In this document: positions 18,866-28,671 of the stretch, in pieces
Numbering within the stretch: the stretch's first letter is position 1
Layout of the letters: every line of letters starts with the position of its first letter
Origin: an uncultured Prevotellaceae bacterium
GTDB taxonomy: Bacteria; Bacteroidota; Bacteroidia; Bacteroidales; Bacteroidaceae
Length of the DNA stretch: 64,000 nucleotides
NCBI GenBank assembly: GCA_902800185.1
Contig: CADCDK010000007.1
Span: 107,304-171,303 of the forward strand
Reading direction: 5' to 3'
The notes under the pieces: model-generated
What the model was told of the DNA's origin: nothing
Databases searched by the model: none
The model's input: only the letters and a program-made list of their open reading frames with translations
Made by a program: the position numbers and the translations under genes

Positions 18866-21319
18866 ATGATGAGAATAACAAGTTTATTGGTAGCTTTGTT
18901 TCTGTCGGTACTGAGTACTGGTGCAGCAACAAAGCAAGAGAGTGCTTCCACGAGATTGTATTACCGTCAGCCCGCCCGTGAGTGGGTGGAAGCGTTACCT
19001 GTGGGCAATGGATTCATGGGAGCGATGGTCTATGGTGGCACCGACGTGGAGGAAATCCAGTTGAATGAGGGAACGTTCTGGGGCGGCGGACCACACCGCA
19101 ACGACGCACCACAGGCTTTGGAACATCTTGACAAGGTGAGGGAACTGGTGTTCGCTGGCAAAAACAATGAGGCTCAGGACCTGATGGGACGCACCTTCAT
19201 GAGTGGTCGTAATGGCATGCCCTATCAGACATTAGGCAGTCTCTTCATCGAATCGCTGAAATCCTCGGAAAATATTAGCGGATACGAGCGTGAGCTGAAC
19301 CTCGCCGATGCTGTGGCAAGAACCCGTTGGACGACATCCTCTGGCAATGAGATAAAAAGGGAAGTTATTGCTTCGCATATCGACAAGGTCGTTGCCATAC
19401 GAATCTCTGCATCGAAGCGGAGAAGTCTTTCGTTCCGACTGCGCTTCCAGTCGCCAGTGGATATCCGTCGGTTTCATAGAGGACAGGCACTGGTCATGAC
19501 GGGAATGGGGCGTGACCACGAAGGAGTGAAAGGAGTGGTGCGCATGCAGACGGAAGCCCGCATCGGTAAGACCGATGGACGAGTGGAGCTGACCGACTCA
19601 ACACTCACCGTTGTCGATGCTACGGAAGCGGTCATTCTCGTGGGGGCTGCCACGAACTTCGTGAACTATCATGATGTGAGTGGGAATGAGGCACAACGGG
19701 TGCAAATGCTCATGCAATCTGCTTCCAAAAAATCATGGAAACAGATGCTCAAGGAGCATGTTGCTGCCTATAGGAAGTACTTCGACCGTGTGAAGTTGTC
19801 ATTGGGTAACTCTTCGGCAGAGGTGGATACCATGCAGACCGACCGCCGTGTCGTTGCTTTCTCTGAAGGAAATAATGATCCGTCACTTGCCGTACTGATG
19901 TTCAATTACGGGCGCTATCTGCTCATCTGCTCTTCACAGCCTGGCGGACAGGCTGCCGGCCTGCAGGGACTTTGGAATAAGGAATTGCTGGCACCTTGGG
20001 ACGGCAAATACACCATCAATATCAATACGGAGATGAACTACTGGCCCGCAGAGGTGTGCAACCTCTCGGAGTTGGCAGATCCTCTCTTCTGTCTTGTGTA
20101 CGACTTGAGTGTTACTGGTCAGGAGACGGCACGCACGATGTATGGTGCGCGTGGTTGGATGGCTCATCATAACACGGACATCTGGCGCTCTACGGGAATG
20201 GTTGATGGACCGTTCTGGGGAGCATGGCCTATGGGAGGTGCCTGGCTCACCACTCATCTGTGGGAGCATTGGCTGTACACGGGTGACCGTGTGTTCCTTT
20301 TGTCTGCCTATCCTGTCATGCGTGGTGCAGCGGAGTTCCTGCAATCGTTTCTCGTCCGTCATCCCCAAAACGGATGGTTGGTGAGCTGTCCTTCTGTATC
20401 ACCGGAACATGGACCTGGTTCAGAGTTCTCTGGTGGAGCCTCGGTCTGTGCCAGTCCTACTATGGATGTGCAGATTACGCGTGATGTCTTCACACAGACC
20501 ATTGCTGCCGCCCGCGAATTGGGCTGCGATGTTGACTTTATCGACTCGTTGGAGCAGACGCTTGCCCAGCTTCCGCCGATGCAGGTGGGACGGTTTGGAC
20601 AGCTTCAGGAATGGATGGAAGATGCGGATGATCCCAACGACCATCACCGCCACGTCTCTCATCTCTATGGTCTGTATCCCAGTCGTCAGATTTCGGCATC
20701 GGCAACGCCCGCCCTTTGGGACGCATGCAGAAAGAGCCTGACTTGTCGTGGGGATGAGGCAACGGGGTGGAGCATAGGGTGGAAGCTCAACATGTGGGCG
20801 CGCTTGCTCGACGGCAATCATGCCTACAAACTTGTTCAGTCATTGTTGAACCTGCTTCCCAATGATCGCGCCCAGCGTCACTATCCCAAAGGAAGAGTTT
20901 ATCCGAATCTTTTCGATGCGCATCCACCATTCCAGATAGATGGTAATTTCGGCTTCACGGCGGGTGTGGCAGAGATGCTTGTGCAGAGCCATGAGGGATT
21001 CCTGCGGCTGTTGCCCGCCCTTCCTGACGCATGGGCACAGGGTGAGGTCAGCGGACTGCGCACTCGTGGCGGCTTCGAGGTCAATATGGTATGGGATGCA
21101 GGAAAACTGAAGACTGCTACGTTGAAGAGCCTGCAAGGAAAGCCCAGCCAACTATATCAGCCGGAGGGAATGACTTTCTGTGTGAAAGACGCAAAGGGAA
21201 ACAGCATTCCATTGCTGCATGTGGGCAATCACGTTGTGATGTTCAACACACAGGCAGGCTGTTCATATACGGTTTCGACCAATCCTCTCGCTTCTTTATC
21301 TTCCAGAGAAATTCCGTGA
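18866..21319 (+). CDS. Glycoside hydrolase family 95, alpha-L-fucosidase type
   Basis: A secreted or periplasmic glycosidase of about 817 residues. The frame is open back into the thioesterase gene, but the ATG at 18866, 4 nt after that stop, gives a proper signal peptide ([20 protein letters not shown]), so it is chosen. GH95 features are the opening [39 protein letters not shown], the central [18 protein letters not shown] with acidic and Asn residues of the active site, and [24 protein letters not shown]. Members act on alpha-1,2-fucosyl or alpha-galactosyl links of host or plant glycans. It sits oddly in a branched-chain amino acid unit, and its 3' end overlaps the reverse esterase gene by 24 nt. 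Confidence 0.93.
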   Translation: MMRITSLLVALFLSVLSTGAATKQESASTRLYYRQPAREWVEALPVGNGFMGAMVYGGTDVEEIQLNEGTFWGGGPHRNDAPQALEHLDKVRELVFAGKNNEAQDLMGRTFMSGRNGMPYQTLGSLFIESLKSSENISGYERELNLADAVARTRWTTSSGNEIKREVIASHIDKVVAIRISASKRRSLSFRLRFQSPVDIRRFHRGQALVMTGMGRDHEGVKGVVRMQTEARIGKTDGRVELTDSTLTVVDATEAVILVGAATNFVNYHDVSGNEAQRVQMLMQSASKKSWKQMLKEHVAAYRKYFDRVKLSLGNSSAEVDTMQTDRRVVAFSEGNNDPSLAVLMFNYGRYLLICSSQPGGQAAGLQGLWNKELLAPWDGKYTININTEMNYWPAEVCNLSELADPLFCLVYDLSVTGQETARTMYGARGWMAHHNTDIWRSTGMVDGPFWGAWPMGGAWLTTHLWEHWLYTGDRVFLLSAYPVMRGAAEFLQSFLVRHPQNGWLVSCPSVSPEHGPGSEFSGGASVCASPTMDVQITRDVFTQTIAAARELGCDVDFIDSLEQTLAQLPPMQVGRFGQLQEWMEDADDPNDHHRHVSHLYGLYPSRQISASATPALWDACRKSLTCRGDEATGWSIGWKLNMWARLLDGNHAYKLVQSLLNLLPNDRAQRHYPKGRVYPNLFDAHPPFQIDGNFGFTAGVAEMLVQSHEGFLRLLPALPDAWAQGEVSGLRTRGGFEVNMVWDAGKLKTATLKSLQGKPSQLYQPEGMTFCVKDAKGNSIPLLHVGNHVVMFNTQAGCSYTVSTNPLASLSSREIP

Positions 21320-22150
21320 GGCAAAGGGCAGCGCGATGCGTAGTGCCTGATGCCAGTATTCCCAGTTGTGTATGCCGTTGCGGATGCGCAACTCGTCTTT
21401 GACATGTTTCTCACGCATGAGCCGGTGGATATTGACGGAGAGATCGAAGAGGAAGTCATCGTCTCCACAGTCAAAGAACCACTTCACGGTTCTCAGCTTG
21501 GCGAGGGTCTCGTCATCGGCATTGCGGAGGAAGTCGAGGGCAGAGTGTTCCTTCACGGCTTTCGTGACGAGATACACTTTGTCATCTACGCCAGGCTGCC
21601 GCTGTCGTCCACCATCACTTTCGAGCCAGGCACTCATGGCATAACATGAGGAGAACATATCTGTATGGCGTTGCGCATAGACGGTACTGCCGCCGCCACC
21701 CATAGAGAGTCCCATCACGGCGCGGTGCTCCTTATCGCCCACAGCGCGGTACTTCTGTTCGACGGCGGGCAGGAACTCCTGGAAGAAGAAGTCCTCGTAT
21801 GCCCAGCCCGGCATGTTGAAGTAGCCATTCCATGTTTTCATCACGTCGGGACCGCCGGCATTGGGCATGATGATAATCATCTCGCATGCCTCGCCCGATT
21901 CAATGAGCTCGTCGGCAATGGTTTGCATCTGTCCCTTGTCTCGCCAGGCTGTGTAGTCGTCGGTGAATCCATGCAGCAGATAAACCGCTGGATATTTCTT
22001 CTGGCTTTTGTCAAATCCATCGGGCAGATAGATGTTGTACTTGACCGTTGCGTTGAGAACGGTGCTCTTGATGCTGTCGGTTACGACTTTGCCTGCGTGG
22101 GTGGCGAGAACGCTCATGAGCGCCAAAGCCATCAGGAAATGTTTTTTCAT
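21296..22150 (-). CDS. Secreted alpha/beta-hydrolase esterase (esterase D / feruloyl esterase-like)
   Basis: A 284-residue esterase with signal peptide ([19 protein letters not shown]). The fold markers are [22 protein letters not shown] with the oxyanion HGF near residue 58, the nucleophile elbow GLSMGGGGS near residue 150, an acidic residue in [11 protein letters not shown], and the histidine in [10 protein letters not shown] near the end. It belongs to the esterase family that includes XynZ-type feruloyl esterases and acetyl esterases acting on polysaccharide side groups; substrate is not resolved. Convergent with the GH95 gene (24-nt overlap), suggesting the pair arrived or works together on glycan breakdown. 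Confidence 0.87.
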   Translation of the reverse strand: MKKHFLMALALMSVLATHAGKVVTDSIKSTVLNATVKYNIYLPDGFDKSQKKYPAVYLLHGFTDDYTAWRDKGQMQTIADELIESGEACEMIIIMPNAGGPDVMKTWNGYFNMPGWAYEDFFFQEFLPAVEQKYRAVGDKEHRAVMGLSMGGGGSTVYAQRHTDMFSSCYAMSAWLESDGGRQRQPGVDDKVYLVTKAVKEHSALDFLRNADDETLAKLRTVKWFFDCGDDDFLFDLSVNIHRLMREKHVKDELRIRNGIHNWEYWHQALRIALPFASRNFSGR

Positions 22151-22199
22151 TGTGTTGCTTCTTTAGGTAATTGTGTTGTCTTTTTTCAATAATCGTTTG

Positions 22200-22207
22200 C
22201 AAATATA
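22200..22207 (-). promoter_or_regulatory. Bacteroidetes -7 element of the esterase gene
   Basis: Minus strand reads TATATTTG followed by C, about 50 nt before the esterase ATG. No clear -33 TTTG at the usual spacing. Confidence 0.45.
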
Positions 22208-22256
22208 CACTTTTTTGTTTAAAAAGGCGAATGAATTCATGAAATTGAAGGCTTTC

Positions 22257-22288
22257 TTTGGCAATATGAAATAAAATCACTAATTTTG
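22257..22288 (+). promoter_or_regulatory. Promoter of ilvC
   Basis: TTTG at 22257-22260, a 20-nt spacer, then TAATTTTG at 22281-22288 followed by C: a full consensus. It places the transcript start near 22295 and leaves an unusually long ~130-nt leader before ilvC. Confidence 0.8.
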
Positions 22289-22310
22289 CAACTCGAAAGT
22301 TTTCAGTTAA

Positions 22311-22391
22311 CCCCAGCCATACTGTTCGTGCAACAGGCGGGCGGACCGACAAGACGACGGCTCTCGTGTAGGGCGGGCATGGTTCGCAGGG
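22311..22391 (+). promoter_or_regulatory. Foldable 5' leader of ilvC (candidate RNA regulator)
   Basis: GC-rich stretch inside the ilvC leader. A closing helix is possible between AGCCAT (22315-22320) and ATGGTT (22379-22384), extended by CCC (22311-22313) with GGG (22389-22391); inside it are hairpins CTGTT/AACAG (22322-22336) and ACGA/TCGT (22354-22367). The composition differs from the AT-rich flanks. No known riboswitch class is recognised and no leader peptide rich in branched-chain codons is seen, so regulation of ilvC by this RNA is a guess. Confidence 0.45.
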
Positions 22392-22423
22392 ATATGTACA
22401 ATTATTAAAATCAAAGAAAAATT

Positions 22424-23467
22424 ATGGCAGAAATGAATTTCGGTGGCGTCATGGAAACCGTTGTCACCAGTAAGGAATTCTCATTGGAGAAAGCACGCGA
22501 AGTATTGAAGAACGAGACTATCGCCGTTATCGGCTATGGTATTCAGGGTCCTGGTCAGGCTTGCAACCTGCGCGACAATGGCTTTAACGTCATTGTTGGA
22601 CAGCGCGAGGGCAAGACCTATGACAAAGCTGTTGCCGACGGATGGGTTCCCGGCAAGACTCTGTTCTCTATCGAGGAGGCTGCCCAGAAGGGTACCATCG
22701 TTTGCATGCTGCTCTCCGACGCTGGTCAGATTGCCGTCTGGCCGAAAATCAAGCAATATCTTACTCCGGGTAAGGCTCTCTACTACAGTCATGGCTTCGC
22801 CATCAACTGGAGCGACCGTACAGGTGTTGTTCCCCCGAAGGATGTGGATGTGATTCTCGTAGCCCCGAAGGGTTCAGGTACTTCTTTGCGCACCATGTTC
22901 TGTGAGGGTCGTGGACTGAACTGCTCTTACGCTGTTTACCAGGACGCTACGGGCAAGGCAGAGGAGAAGACCCTTGCTTTCGGTATCGGTATCGGTGCTG
23001 GCTATCTGTTCAAGACCACCTTCCAGCGTGAGGCAACGAGCGACCTGACAGGTGAGCGCGGTTCGTTGATGGGTGCTATCGAAGGTCTGTTAGAGGCTCA
23101 GTATGAAGTGCTCCGTGAGAATGGACACTCTCCCTCTGAGGCTTTCAACGAGACCGTTGAGGAGCTCACCCAGAGCCTTGGCCCGCTCTTCGGTGCTAAG
23201 GGTATGGACTGGATGTATGCTAACTGCTCGACCACCGCACAGCGTGGTGCCCTCGACTGGGCTCCCCGTTTCCGCGATGCCATCAAGCCTGTGATGCAGT
23301 GGCTCTACTACAGCGTGAAGACTGGTAACGAGGCACAGATCTCCATCGACGCCAACTCAAAGGCCGACTATCGTGCCGGACTGGAGAAGGAGTTGGAGGC
23401 TATGCGCAACAAGGAGATGTGGCGTGCTGGTGAGACCGTTCGCAAGCTCCGTCCCGAGAACAACTAA
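22424..23467 (+). CDS. ilvC: Ketol-acid reductoisomerase
   Basis: NADPH-dependent isomeration and reduction of acetolactate, second step of valine and isoleucine synthesis. The 347-residue class I type product has the dinucleotide motif IAVIGYGIQGPGQACNLRDNG (cited as VIGYGIQGPGQACNL) near residue 35, the conserved YSHGFAINW, APKGSGTSLR and the C-terminal KARI domain with the metal-binding Asp/Glu in ATSDLTGERGSLMGAIEGLL. Its own promoter and long leader separate it from ilvDBN. The stop codon region overlaps the convergent recQ by 4 nt. Confidence 0.97.
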   Translation: MAEMNFGGVMETVVTSKEFSLEKAREVLKNETIAVIGYGIQGPGQACNLRDNGFNVIVGQREGKTYDKAVADGWVPGKTLFSIEEAAQKGTIVCMLLSDAGQIAVWPKIKQYLTPGKALYYSHGFAINWSDRTGVVPPKDVDVILVAPKGSGTSLRTMFCEGRGLNCSYAVYQDATGKAEEKTLAFGIGIGAGYLFKTTFQREATSDLTGERGSLMGAIEGLLEAQYEVLRENGHSPSEAFNETVEELTQSLGPLFGAKGMDWMYANCSTTAQRGALDWAPRFRDAIKPVMQWLYYSVKTGNEAQISIDANSKADYRAGLEKELEAMRNKEMWRAGETVRKLRPENN

Positions 23468-25410
23468 TTCTTTGAATTCAAAAACAGGAAACTGTCCTCA
23501 ACGGAAATGGTTTCCTCGTGAACTAAATCCCGCAAAGCATCGTGAAGGTGTCTTTGTGGGATATTTAGTGTGCGCAATTCCGAAACGTGGTGCTTGCGCT
23601 TGTCGCTGAGCAGATGGAGAATGGAATTCGTGGCAGATGCGAGAAAATGGTTTCCCTCTTTGCTTTCTTTGTGGTCGATGCACACATCACAATGTCCACA
23701 GTCATTCCACAAGCTCTCGCCAAAGTAATGGAGAAGCTGATGCTGTCTGCATATTTCGTCGTTGCAGGCATAGTTGATGATGGCATCAATTCTTTTCTTG
23801 TATTGTTCGAGCCTTTGCTCATAGACCTCTTCGGGAATGATGACGTATTCCGTCTCTGCCCGGTTGCGCGTGTAGGTGATGAAGGGTGTCTTGCGCTCTG
23901 GGATGAAGTGCAGAATTCTTCGCTGGCCGAGTGCTTTCAGACAGAGATACACTTGTCCGCGGTTCAGCGAGGTTTCCTCTGCCACAAGGCTTTCATCAAT
24001 ATAGGAGTAGTCCGTGAAAAGTCCGCCGTAGTTGCGCAGCAGAGAGGTGATGACGGCCTCTTCGTGGGGTGTCACTTCCTGGAGTCGGTAGAGTTCGTCG
24101 CGTCCGAGCAGGAACCTGACGCGAGCCCGTGCTTCTGGATCGGTTTCGTAGTACAGATAGCCCGACCGCATGAGCAGTTTGAGGGCTGAATCTACAACGA
24201 CGGGGAAGTGGTGGAAGGTTTGGCAGAACTTGTCTATCTCGAAGCTGAACGAATGTCCCATTCCGCTGTTGACACCTATCTGATAATAATAGGCTAAGTG
24301 GTCATACACCTGCTGGATGTATTCCTTTGGCGGGAACGTGTCCTGTATGCGTTTGTGGAGTTTCTGCTTGTCGCCTTGATTGAATAGTAGGACGGCATAC
24401 GCCTTCATTCCGTCGCGTCCGGCACGTCCGGCTTCCTGGAAGTAGGCTTCGATGGAGTCGGGGCAGTCGATGTGGATGACGAGCCTGACGTTGGGCTTGT
24501 CGATACCCATGCCAAAGGCATTGGTGGCACAGATGACGCGCACCTCGTCCCTCTGCCAGCGTTGCTGTCTGTCGTCTTTCACCGCATGGTCGAGTCCTGC
24601 ATGGAAGAATGTGGCACTAATGCCCTGTTGGGTCAGCCATTCTGCCGTTTCCTTGGTACGTCTTCTGCTGCGTGTATAGACAATGGCACTTCCCCCGACC
24701 GAGTTCAGTATGTGTAACAGCTGACCGAATTTATCCTCTGCATTCCTGACGATGTACGCTAAGTTCTTGCGCTCGAAGCTCATGCGGAAGACCCGGAAGT
24801 CAGAAGTCGGGAGATTGCCGGTGGAGGGTAGGGTGAGCTTATGGCAGATGTCTTCTACGACCTGTGGCGTAGCTGTGGCGGTGAGAGCGAGGATGGGTGG
24901 CGTGCGGTGTGTGGAAGACTGGGCGAGTAGCGTCCTGATTTTGGCTATCTCGAGATAGGACGGGCGGAAGTCATATCCCCATTGGCTGATACAATGGGCT
25001 TCGTCAACGGTGATGAAGCTCACGTTCATGTGGCGCAGTTTTTTCTGGAAGAGTTCAGAGCCCAGTCGCTCTGGCGAGACATAGAGAAACTTGATTCCTC
25101 CGAAGATACAGTTCTCCAGCGTGACGACAATCTCGCTTCGGGACATGCCGCTATAGAGTGCTGCGGCCTTGATGCCGTGCTCCGTGAGGTGTTGCACTTG
25201 GTCTTTCATCAGGGCGATGAGCGGCGTGATGACCAGACAGGTGCCTTCCATCGCCAAGGCGGGCACTTGGAAAGTGATGCTCTTTCCTCCGCCTGTGGGC
25301 ATCAGTCCGAGCGTGTCGCATCCTTCCCCGATGCTTTCAATAATTTCCTTCTGTATTCCTCGAAAGCTGTCGTAGCCCCAGTATTTCCTGAGAATCAGTT
25401 CATAGTTCAT
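23464..25410 (-). CDS. recQ: ATP-dependent DNA helicase, RecQ family
   Basis: 3'-5' DNA helicase for recombination repair. The 648-residue protein carries helicase motif 0/I GLMPTGGGKSITFQVPAL, motif II VDEAHCISQWGYDFRPSY, motif III ALTATATPQV, motif V ATNAFGMGIDKPNVR and motif VI QEAGRAGRDG. The RecQ C-terminal zinc site is visible as YACNDEICRQHQLLHYFG with DCGHCDVC near residue 570-590. A recognisable HRDC domain is not seen; the last ~60 residues are a short winged-helix-like end. Its ATG overlaps the recJ stop (ATGA), so both are made from one message. Bacteroidetes often have several RecQ paralogues, so this may not be the only one. Confidence 0.93.
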   Translation of the reverse strand: MNYELILRKYWGYDSFRGIQKEIIESIGEGCDTLGLMPTGGGKSITFQVPALAMEGTCLVITPLIALMKDQVQHLTEHGIKAAALYSGMSRSEIVVTLENCIFGGIKFLYVSPERLGSELFQKKLRHMNVSFITVDEAHCISQWGYDFRPSYLEIAKIRTLLAQSSTHRTPPILALTATATPQVVEDICHKLTLPSTGNLPTSDFRVFRMSFERKNLAYIVRNAEDKFGQLLHILNSVGGSAIVYTRSRRRTKETAEWLTQQGISATFFHAGLDHAVKDDRQQRWQRDEVRVICATNAFGMGIDKPNVRLVIHIDCPDSIEAYFQEAGRAGRDGMKAYAVLLFNQGDKQKLHKRIQDTFPPKEYIQQVYDHLAYYYQIGVNSGMGHSFSFEIDKFCQTFHHFPVVVDSALKLLMRSGYLYYETDPEARARVRFLLGRDELYRLQEVTPHEEAVITSLLRNYGGLFTDYSYIDESLVAEETSLNRGQVYLCLKALGQRRILHFIPERKTPFITYTRNRAETEYVIIPEEVYEQRLEQYKKRIDAIINYACNDEICRQHQLLHYFGESLWNDCGHCDVCIDHKESKEGNHFLASATNSILHLLSDKRKHHVSELRTLNIPQRHLHDALRDLVHEETISVEDSFLFLNSKN

Positions 25411-27128
25411 TCTTCACTCGGGCGGATATCTTCTATCTGTAGTTGCACCTGACTGCGTTTGAAGACATTCTCTTCAATGGTATAGGCGATGTCGAATGAG
25501 CGCTTTGACTTGATGTAGCGTGCCGAGGCGCTCTGTCCGAAGGCGATGCCGCCCATGACATTGCTCGATTTCGAGTCCACCAGTTCCAGTTTGATATGCT
25601 CCTGTTCCCTGCCCACTACCTTGCTGGTTCCGTAGTCATAGACACCGATGGTGCAGAAGAGCGGTTTCTGGTTACAGGGCCCGAAGGGTGAGAATCGTTT
25701 GAGGTCGCTATAGAGACGTTTGTTGATGTCGCGGAAGTCTATCTGTACGTCTATGTTCAGGATGGCTTCCGTCTGCTCGGGCTGAATGTGTTGTTCTACG
25801 TATGCCTGGAAGCGGCGGCGGAATTCGGGAATGTCGTCCCATCTCAGCGTGAGACCTGCGGCATACGTGTGGCCGCCGAAGTTAATCAGCAGGTCGCGGC
25901 AGCTCTTGATGGCAGAGTAAATGTCGAAGCCCGTCACGCTGCGTGCCGAGCCGGTTGCCAGTTCTCCGTCACGTGTCAGCACGACGGTGGGGCGGAAGTA
26001 GATTTCCGTCAGTCGTGAGGCAACGATGCCGATGACTCCTTTTTTCCAGCCTTCGTCGTACAGGACGATACTGGAGTGGTGCTTCTGGCTTTCCAGTCGT
26101 GAGACGATGTTGTTGGCCTCTTCGGTCATCTGCTTGTCGATGTCCTTGCGCTGTTCGTTGTATTCATCGATATGGAGTGCCATCCGATGAGCGGAAGGAT
26201 AGTCGCGTTCCACCAGGAGATCCACCGTTTCCTTGCCGTTCTCCATGCGCCCCGAGGCATTGATGCGTGGCCCGATCTTGAAGACGATGTCGCTCATGGA
26301 CAGTTCGCGTTCACCCAGTCCGCAGATGTCGATGATGGCTTTCAGACCGATGCTGGGATTCTGGTTCAGCTGTTTCAGTCCGTGGAAAGCCAGGATGCGG
26401 TTCTCGTCGGTTACGGGCACGATGTCGGCTGCTATGCTCACGGCACAGAAGTCGAGTAGGGGAATCAGGCGCGAGAAGGGGATGCCGTTGTTCTTGGCGA
26501 AGGCCTGCATGAACTTGAACCCCACGCCGCAACCGCAGAGGTGCTTGAAGGGATAGCTGTCATCGGGTCGCTTGGGATTCAGGATGGCGACAGCCGGCGG
26601 CATCACGTCGTCGGGGACGTGGTGGTCGCAGATAATAAAGTCTATGCCGAGACTCTTGGCATAGGCAATCTCGTCAAAGGCTTTAATGCCACAGTCGAGG
26701 ATGATAATGAGTTTGACACCTGCCTCTGCTGCATATTCCAAGCCTTTTCTGCTTACTCCATAGCCCTCTTCGTAGCGGTCGGGTATGTAGTACTCAATGT
26801 TGCTGTAGAATTGCTGCAGGAACTTGTACACCAATGCGACGGCCGTACAACCGTCAACATCGTAGTCACCATAGACCATAATGCGCTCCTTGCGTCCCAT
26901 GGCATCATTCAGGCGGTCAACGGCCACGTCCATATCCTTCATCAGGAAAGGATTGATGAGGTCGGCCAGCTGAGGGCGGAAGAACCTTTTGGCTGCACTC
27001 TCCGTCGTGATGCCTCGCTGTATGAGTAGCTGAGCCAGCACGTCGCTGATGCCGAGCTTCTCGCCCAGCTCTTTAGCCGCTTGTTGCGCTGTTGGTGTAG
27101 GTGGTTCGTAATTCCATTTAAAGTGCAT
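25407..27128 (-). CDS. recJ: Single-stranded-DNA-specific exonuclease RecJ
   Basis: 5'-3' single-strand exonuclease of the DHH family acting in RecF-type recombination and mismatch repair. The 573-residue product shows the DHH metal motifs: VYGDYDVDGCTAVAL near residue 85, ILDCGIKAFDE, and IICDHHVPDD near residue 160; then the DHHA1 region with GGHTYAAGLTL near residue 425 and the C-terminal OB-like domain. The recJ-recQ pairing by an ATGA overlap is sensible, since RecQ unwinds and RecJ degrades the freed 5' strand. Promoter-like element upstream at 27192-27199. Confidence 0.95.
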   Translation of the reverse strand: MHFKWNYEPPTPTAQQAAKELGEKLGISDVLAQLLIQRGITTESAAKRFFRPQLADLINPFLMKDMDVAVDRLNDAMGRKERIMVYGDYDVDGCTAVALVYKFLQQFYSNIEYYIPDRYEEGYGVSRKGLEYAAEAGVKLIIILDCGIKAFDEIAYAKSLGIDFIICDHHVPDDVMPPAVAILNPKRPDDSYPFKHLCGCGVGFKFMQAFAKNNGIPFSRLIPLLDFCAVSIAADIVPVTDENRILAFHGLKQLNQNPSIGLKAIIDICGLGERELSMSDIVFKIGPRINASGRMENGKETVDLLVERDYPSAHRMALHIDEYNEQRKDIDKQMTEEANNIVSRLESQKHHSSIVLYDEGWKKGVIGIVASRLTEIYFRPTVVLTRDGELATGSARSVTGFDIYSAIKSCRDLLINFGGHTYAAGLTLRWDDIPEFRRRFQAYVEQHIQPEQTEAILNIDVQIDFRDINKRLYSDLKRFSPFGPCNQKPLFCTIGVYDYGTSKVVGREQEHIKLELVDSKSSNVMGGIAFGQSASARYIKSKRSFDIAYTIEENVFKRSQVQLQIEDIRPSEE

Positions 27129-27191
27129 TTATATCGTTTTTATTTTTATTCCGTCTATGGGGGTGTTTGCCGTATGTGTACAATACAGCCC

Positions 27192-27199
27192 GTAAAGTT
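27192..27199 (-). promoter_or_regulatory. Bacteroidetes-like -7 element of recJ
   Basis: Minus strand reads TAACTTTA followed by C, one base off TAnnTTTG, about 65 nt before the recJ ATG. Confidence 0.4.
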
Positions 27200-27266
27200 A
27201 CGAAATAAAAATGAATTGAGAAAAAGAATGGGAAAAATTTTTCAGTTTGGGAGTTAAAGAAGTAAG

Positions 27267-27312
27267 GAAGTTAGCTCGCTATGCTCGCTTTGGGAAGTTA
27301 AAGGACAATAGT
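27267..27312 (-). repeat. Inverted partial copy of the 46.5/46.8-kb repeat
   Basis: This 46-nt stretch matches, as reverse complement and with one mismatch, 46759-46804, including AGCGAGCATAGCGAGCTAAC and the flanking CTATTGTCCTTTAACTTCCC. It lies in the gap between recJ and the C1 peptidase gene. The rest of that 273-nt gap holds the recJ promoter and the peptidase terminator. Confidence 0.8.
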
Positions 27313-27338
27313 CTTTTTGCTGGGGGGAAATAAAAAAC

Positions 27339-27372
27339 AAAGAGATAAAGCCTGCGTAGGCTCTACCTCTTT
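27339..27372 (-). terminator. Terminator of the C1 peptidase gene
   Basis: On the minus strand the outer stem AAAGAG/CTCTTT and inner stem AGCCTACGCAGGCT are followed by a T-rich run (GTTTTTTATTT), about 30 nt after the peptidase stop codon. Confidence 0.8.
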
Positions 27373-27401
27373 GCTACATTTGTTTCAAGGGTTGACTCCC
27401 T

Positions 27402-28607
27402 TTAGATGCCTAACTTCTTGCGGATGTCGGCAGGAATGGCATTCTTGTTGATGAGGAAGTCCATCGTGTTGGCGGCGATGAAGGCCTTGGTCATGTACCA
27501 GATGCCCTTGTAGTCGCCGGTCTCACCCCACGAGTTCTTCACCATGTAGTACTCCTTGCCGTTCTGGTCCTTGGCGATGCCGTAGATGTGCATGCCGTGA
27601 TCGTCGGTGAGCTCCCAGTTGTCGAAGCGCTCCTGGCGCATCTCCTGTGTGGGAACGACCTCGGGAATGGTGCAGCCCAGAGAGTCAATCAGGTTCTTTT
27701 TCTTGTCGGCAGTCAGCTTGAGCCATTTGGCCATATCGCTACCGGCCAGGCTCTCCGTCTTCTTGGTGTCGATGGCATAGGCCAGACCCGTGCGTGTGAA
27801 GCCCGGTTCCGACACGTCGCCGCCCCAGGCTACGGTATAGCCGTTCTGAACAGCATTGTCGATGACACGCATCATCTCGTCCACCGGCAGGTTGTAGGAG
27901 AGGGGGAAGCGCCAGTTGTCCTGTACCTCCACGGCAAAGCCCGTGTAGAAGGGATGGTGTGTGTAGCTGGTGATGCTTACATAGTCGTCGAGGTTGATGC
28001 CCAAGCTGTTCATGAAGCTCTTCGGAGTATATTCCTTGCCTTCGTAGGTGAACTTCTCGGGGCATTGGCCCAAATAGGCATCGAGGATGCCCTGCAGACC
28101 CACTTTCCACTGGCCGCTGATCTTCTTGGCGTCCCTCTTGGCGATGGCTGCCACGTAGGGCTCCATCACGGCGAAGAACTCGTTGAAGTTGTTCAGGGAG
28201 TCACCATAGAGCGAACCCGGGAAAGGCATCGCACTTTCGGGGCAGATACCCCACTTCTTCATTGTTGCGAGGGGGTCTTCGGCTGAACCGCCCTGTGAGA
28301 ACTGGCAGTCGCCGTGGAAACGTACCACCTGGATGGCGCGATCCATGTAAGTCTTGTTGGCAACGAAGCTCTCGCAGAGATCCACATTCTTGCCTGTGGC
28401 CTTCAGGATTTCCGACTCGAAGAACGAGAGGGTAGAGTAGTCCCAGCAGGTGCCCGAGCGGTTCTGGTCTTTCACGCTGGTGATGGGGTTCTCCTTGATG
28501 ATGGTGAAGACGGGCTTGTTGTCCACCTTTTTTGCTTCTTTCTTTTTGGCAGCGCTCACGTTCAGGGCGAACACGGCGAGCAGCGCCATTGCTAATACTT
28601 TTTTCAT
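27402..28607 (-). CDS. C1B-type cysteine peptidase, bleomycin hydrolase/aminopeptidase C-like, secreted
   Basis: A 401-residue papain-fold peptidase. Residues 1-20 are a signal peptide (KKVLAMALLAVFALNVSA), so unlike classical cytosolic bleomycin hydrolases it is exported. The catalytic Cys is in DQNRSGTCWDYSTLSFFE (about residue 53), the catalytic His in TDDHGMHIYGIA (about residue 338) and Asn in MVKNSWGE (about residue 357); all three are intact. The large insert between Cys and His is usual for C1B. It is followed by its own terminator and preceded, 64 nt upstream, by the Xaa-Pro peptidase gene on the same strand, making a small peptide-use cluster. Confidence 0.92.
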   Translation of the reverse strand: MKKVLAMALLAVFALNVSAAKKKEAKKVDNKPVFTIIKENPITSVKDQNRSGTCWDYSTLSFFESEILKATGKNVDLCESFVANKTYMDRAIQVVRFHGDCQFSQGGSAEDPLATMKKWGICPESAMPFPGSLYGDSLNNFNEFFAVMEPYVAAIAKRDAKKISGQWKVGLQGILDAYLGQCPEKFTYEGKEYTPKSFMNSLGINLDDYVSITSYTHHPFYTGFAVEVQDNWRFPLSYNLPVDEMMRVIDNAVQNGYTVAWGGDVSEPGFTRTGLAYAIDTKKTESLAGSDMAKWLKLTADKKKNLIDSLGCTIPEVVPTQEMRQERFDNWELTDDHGMHIYGIAKDQNGKEYYMVKNSWGETGDYKGIWYMTKAFIAANTMDFLINKNAIPADIRKKLGI

Positions 28608-28671
28608 TGGTTTTTATCTTTAATTTAGTTCATAGTTCTTCTTTCCCCTTCGGGGTGTTGGAGGGAGGCTT

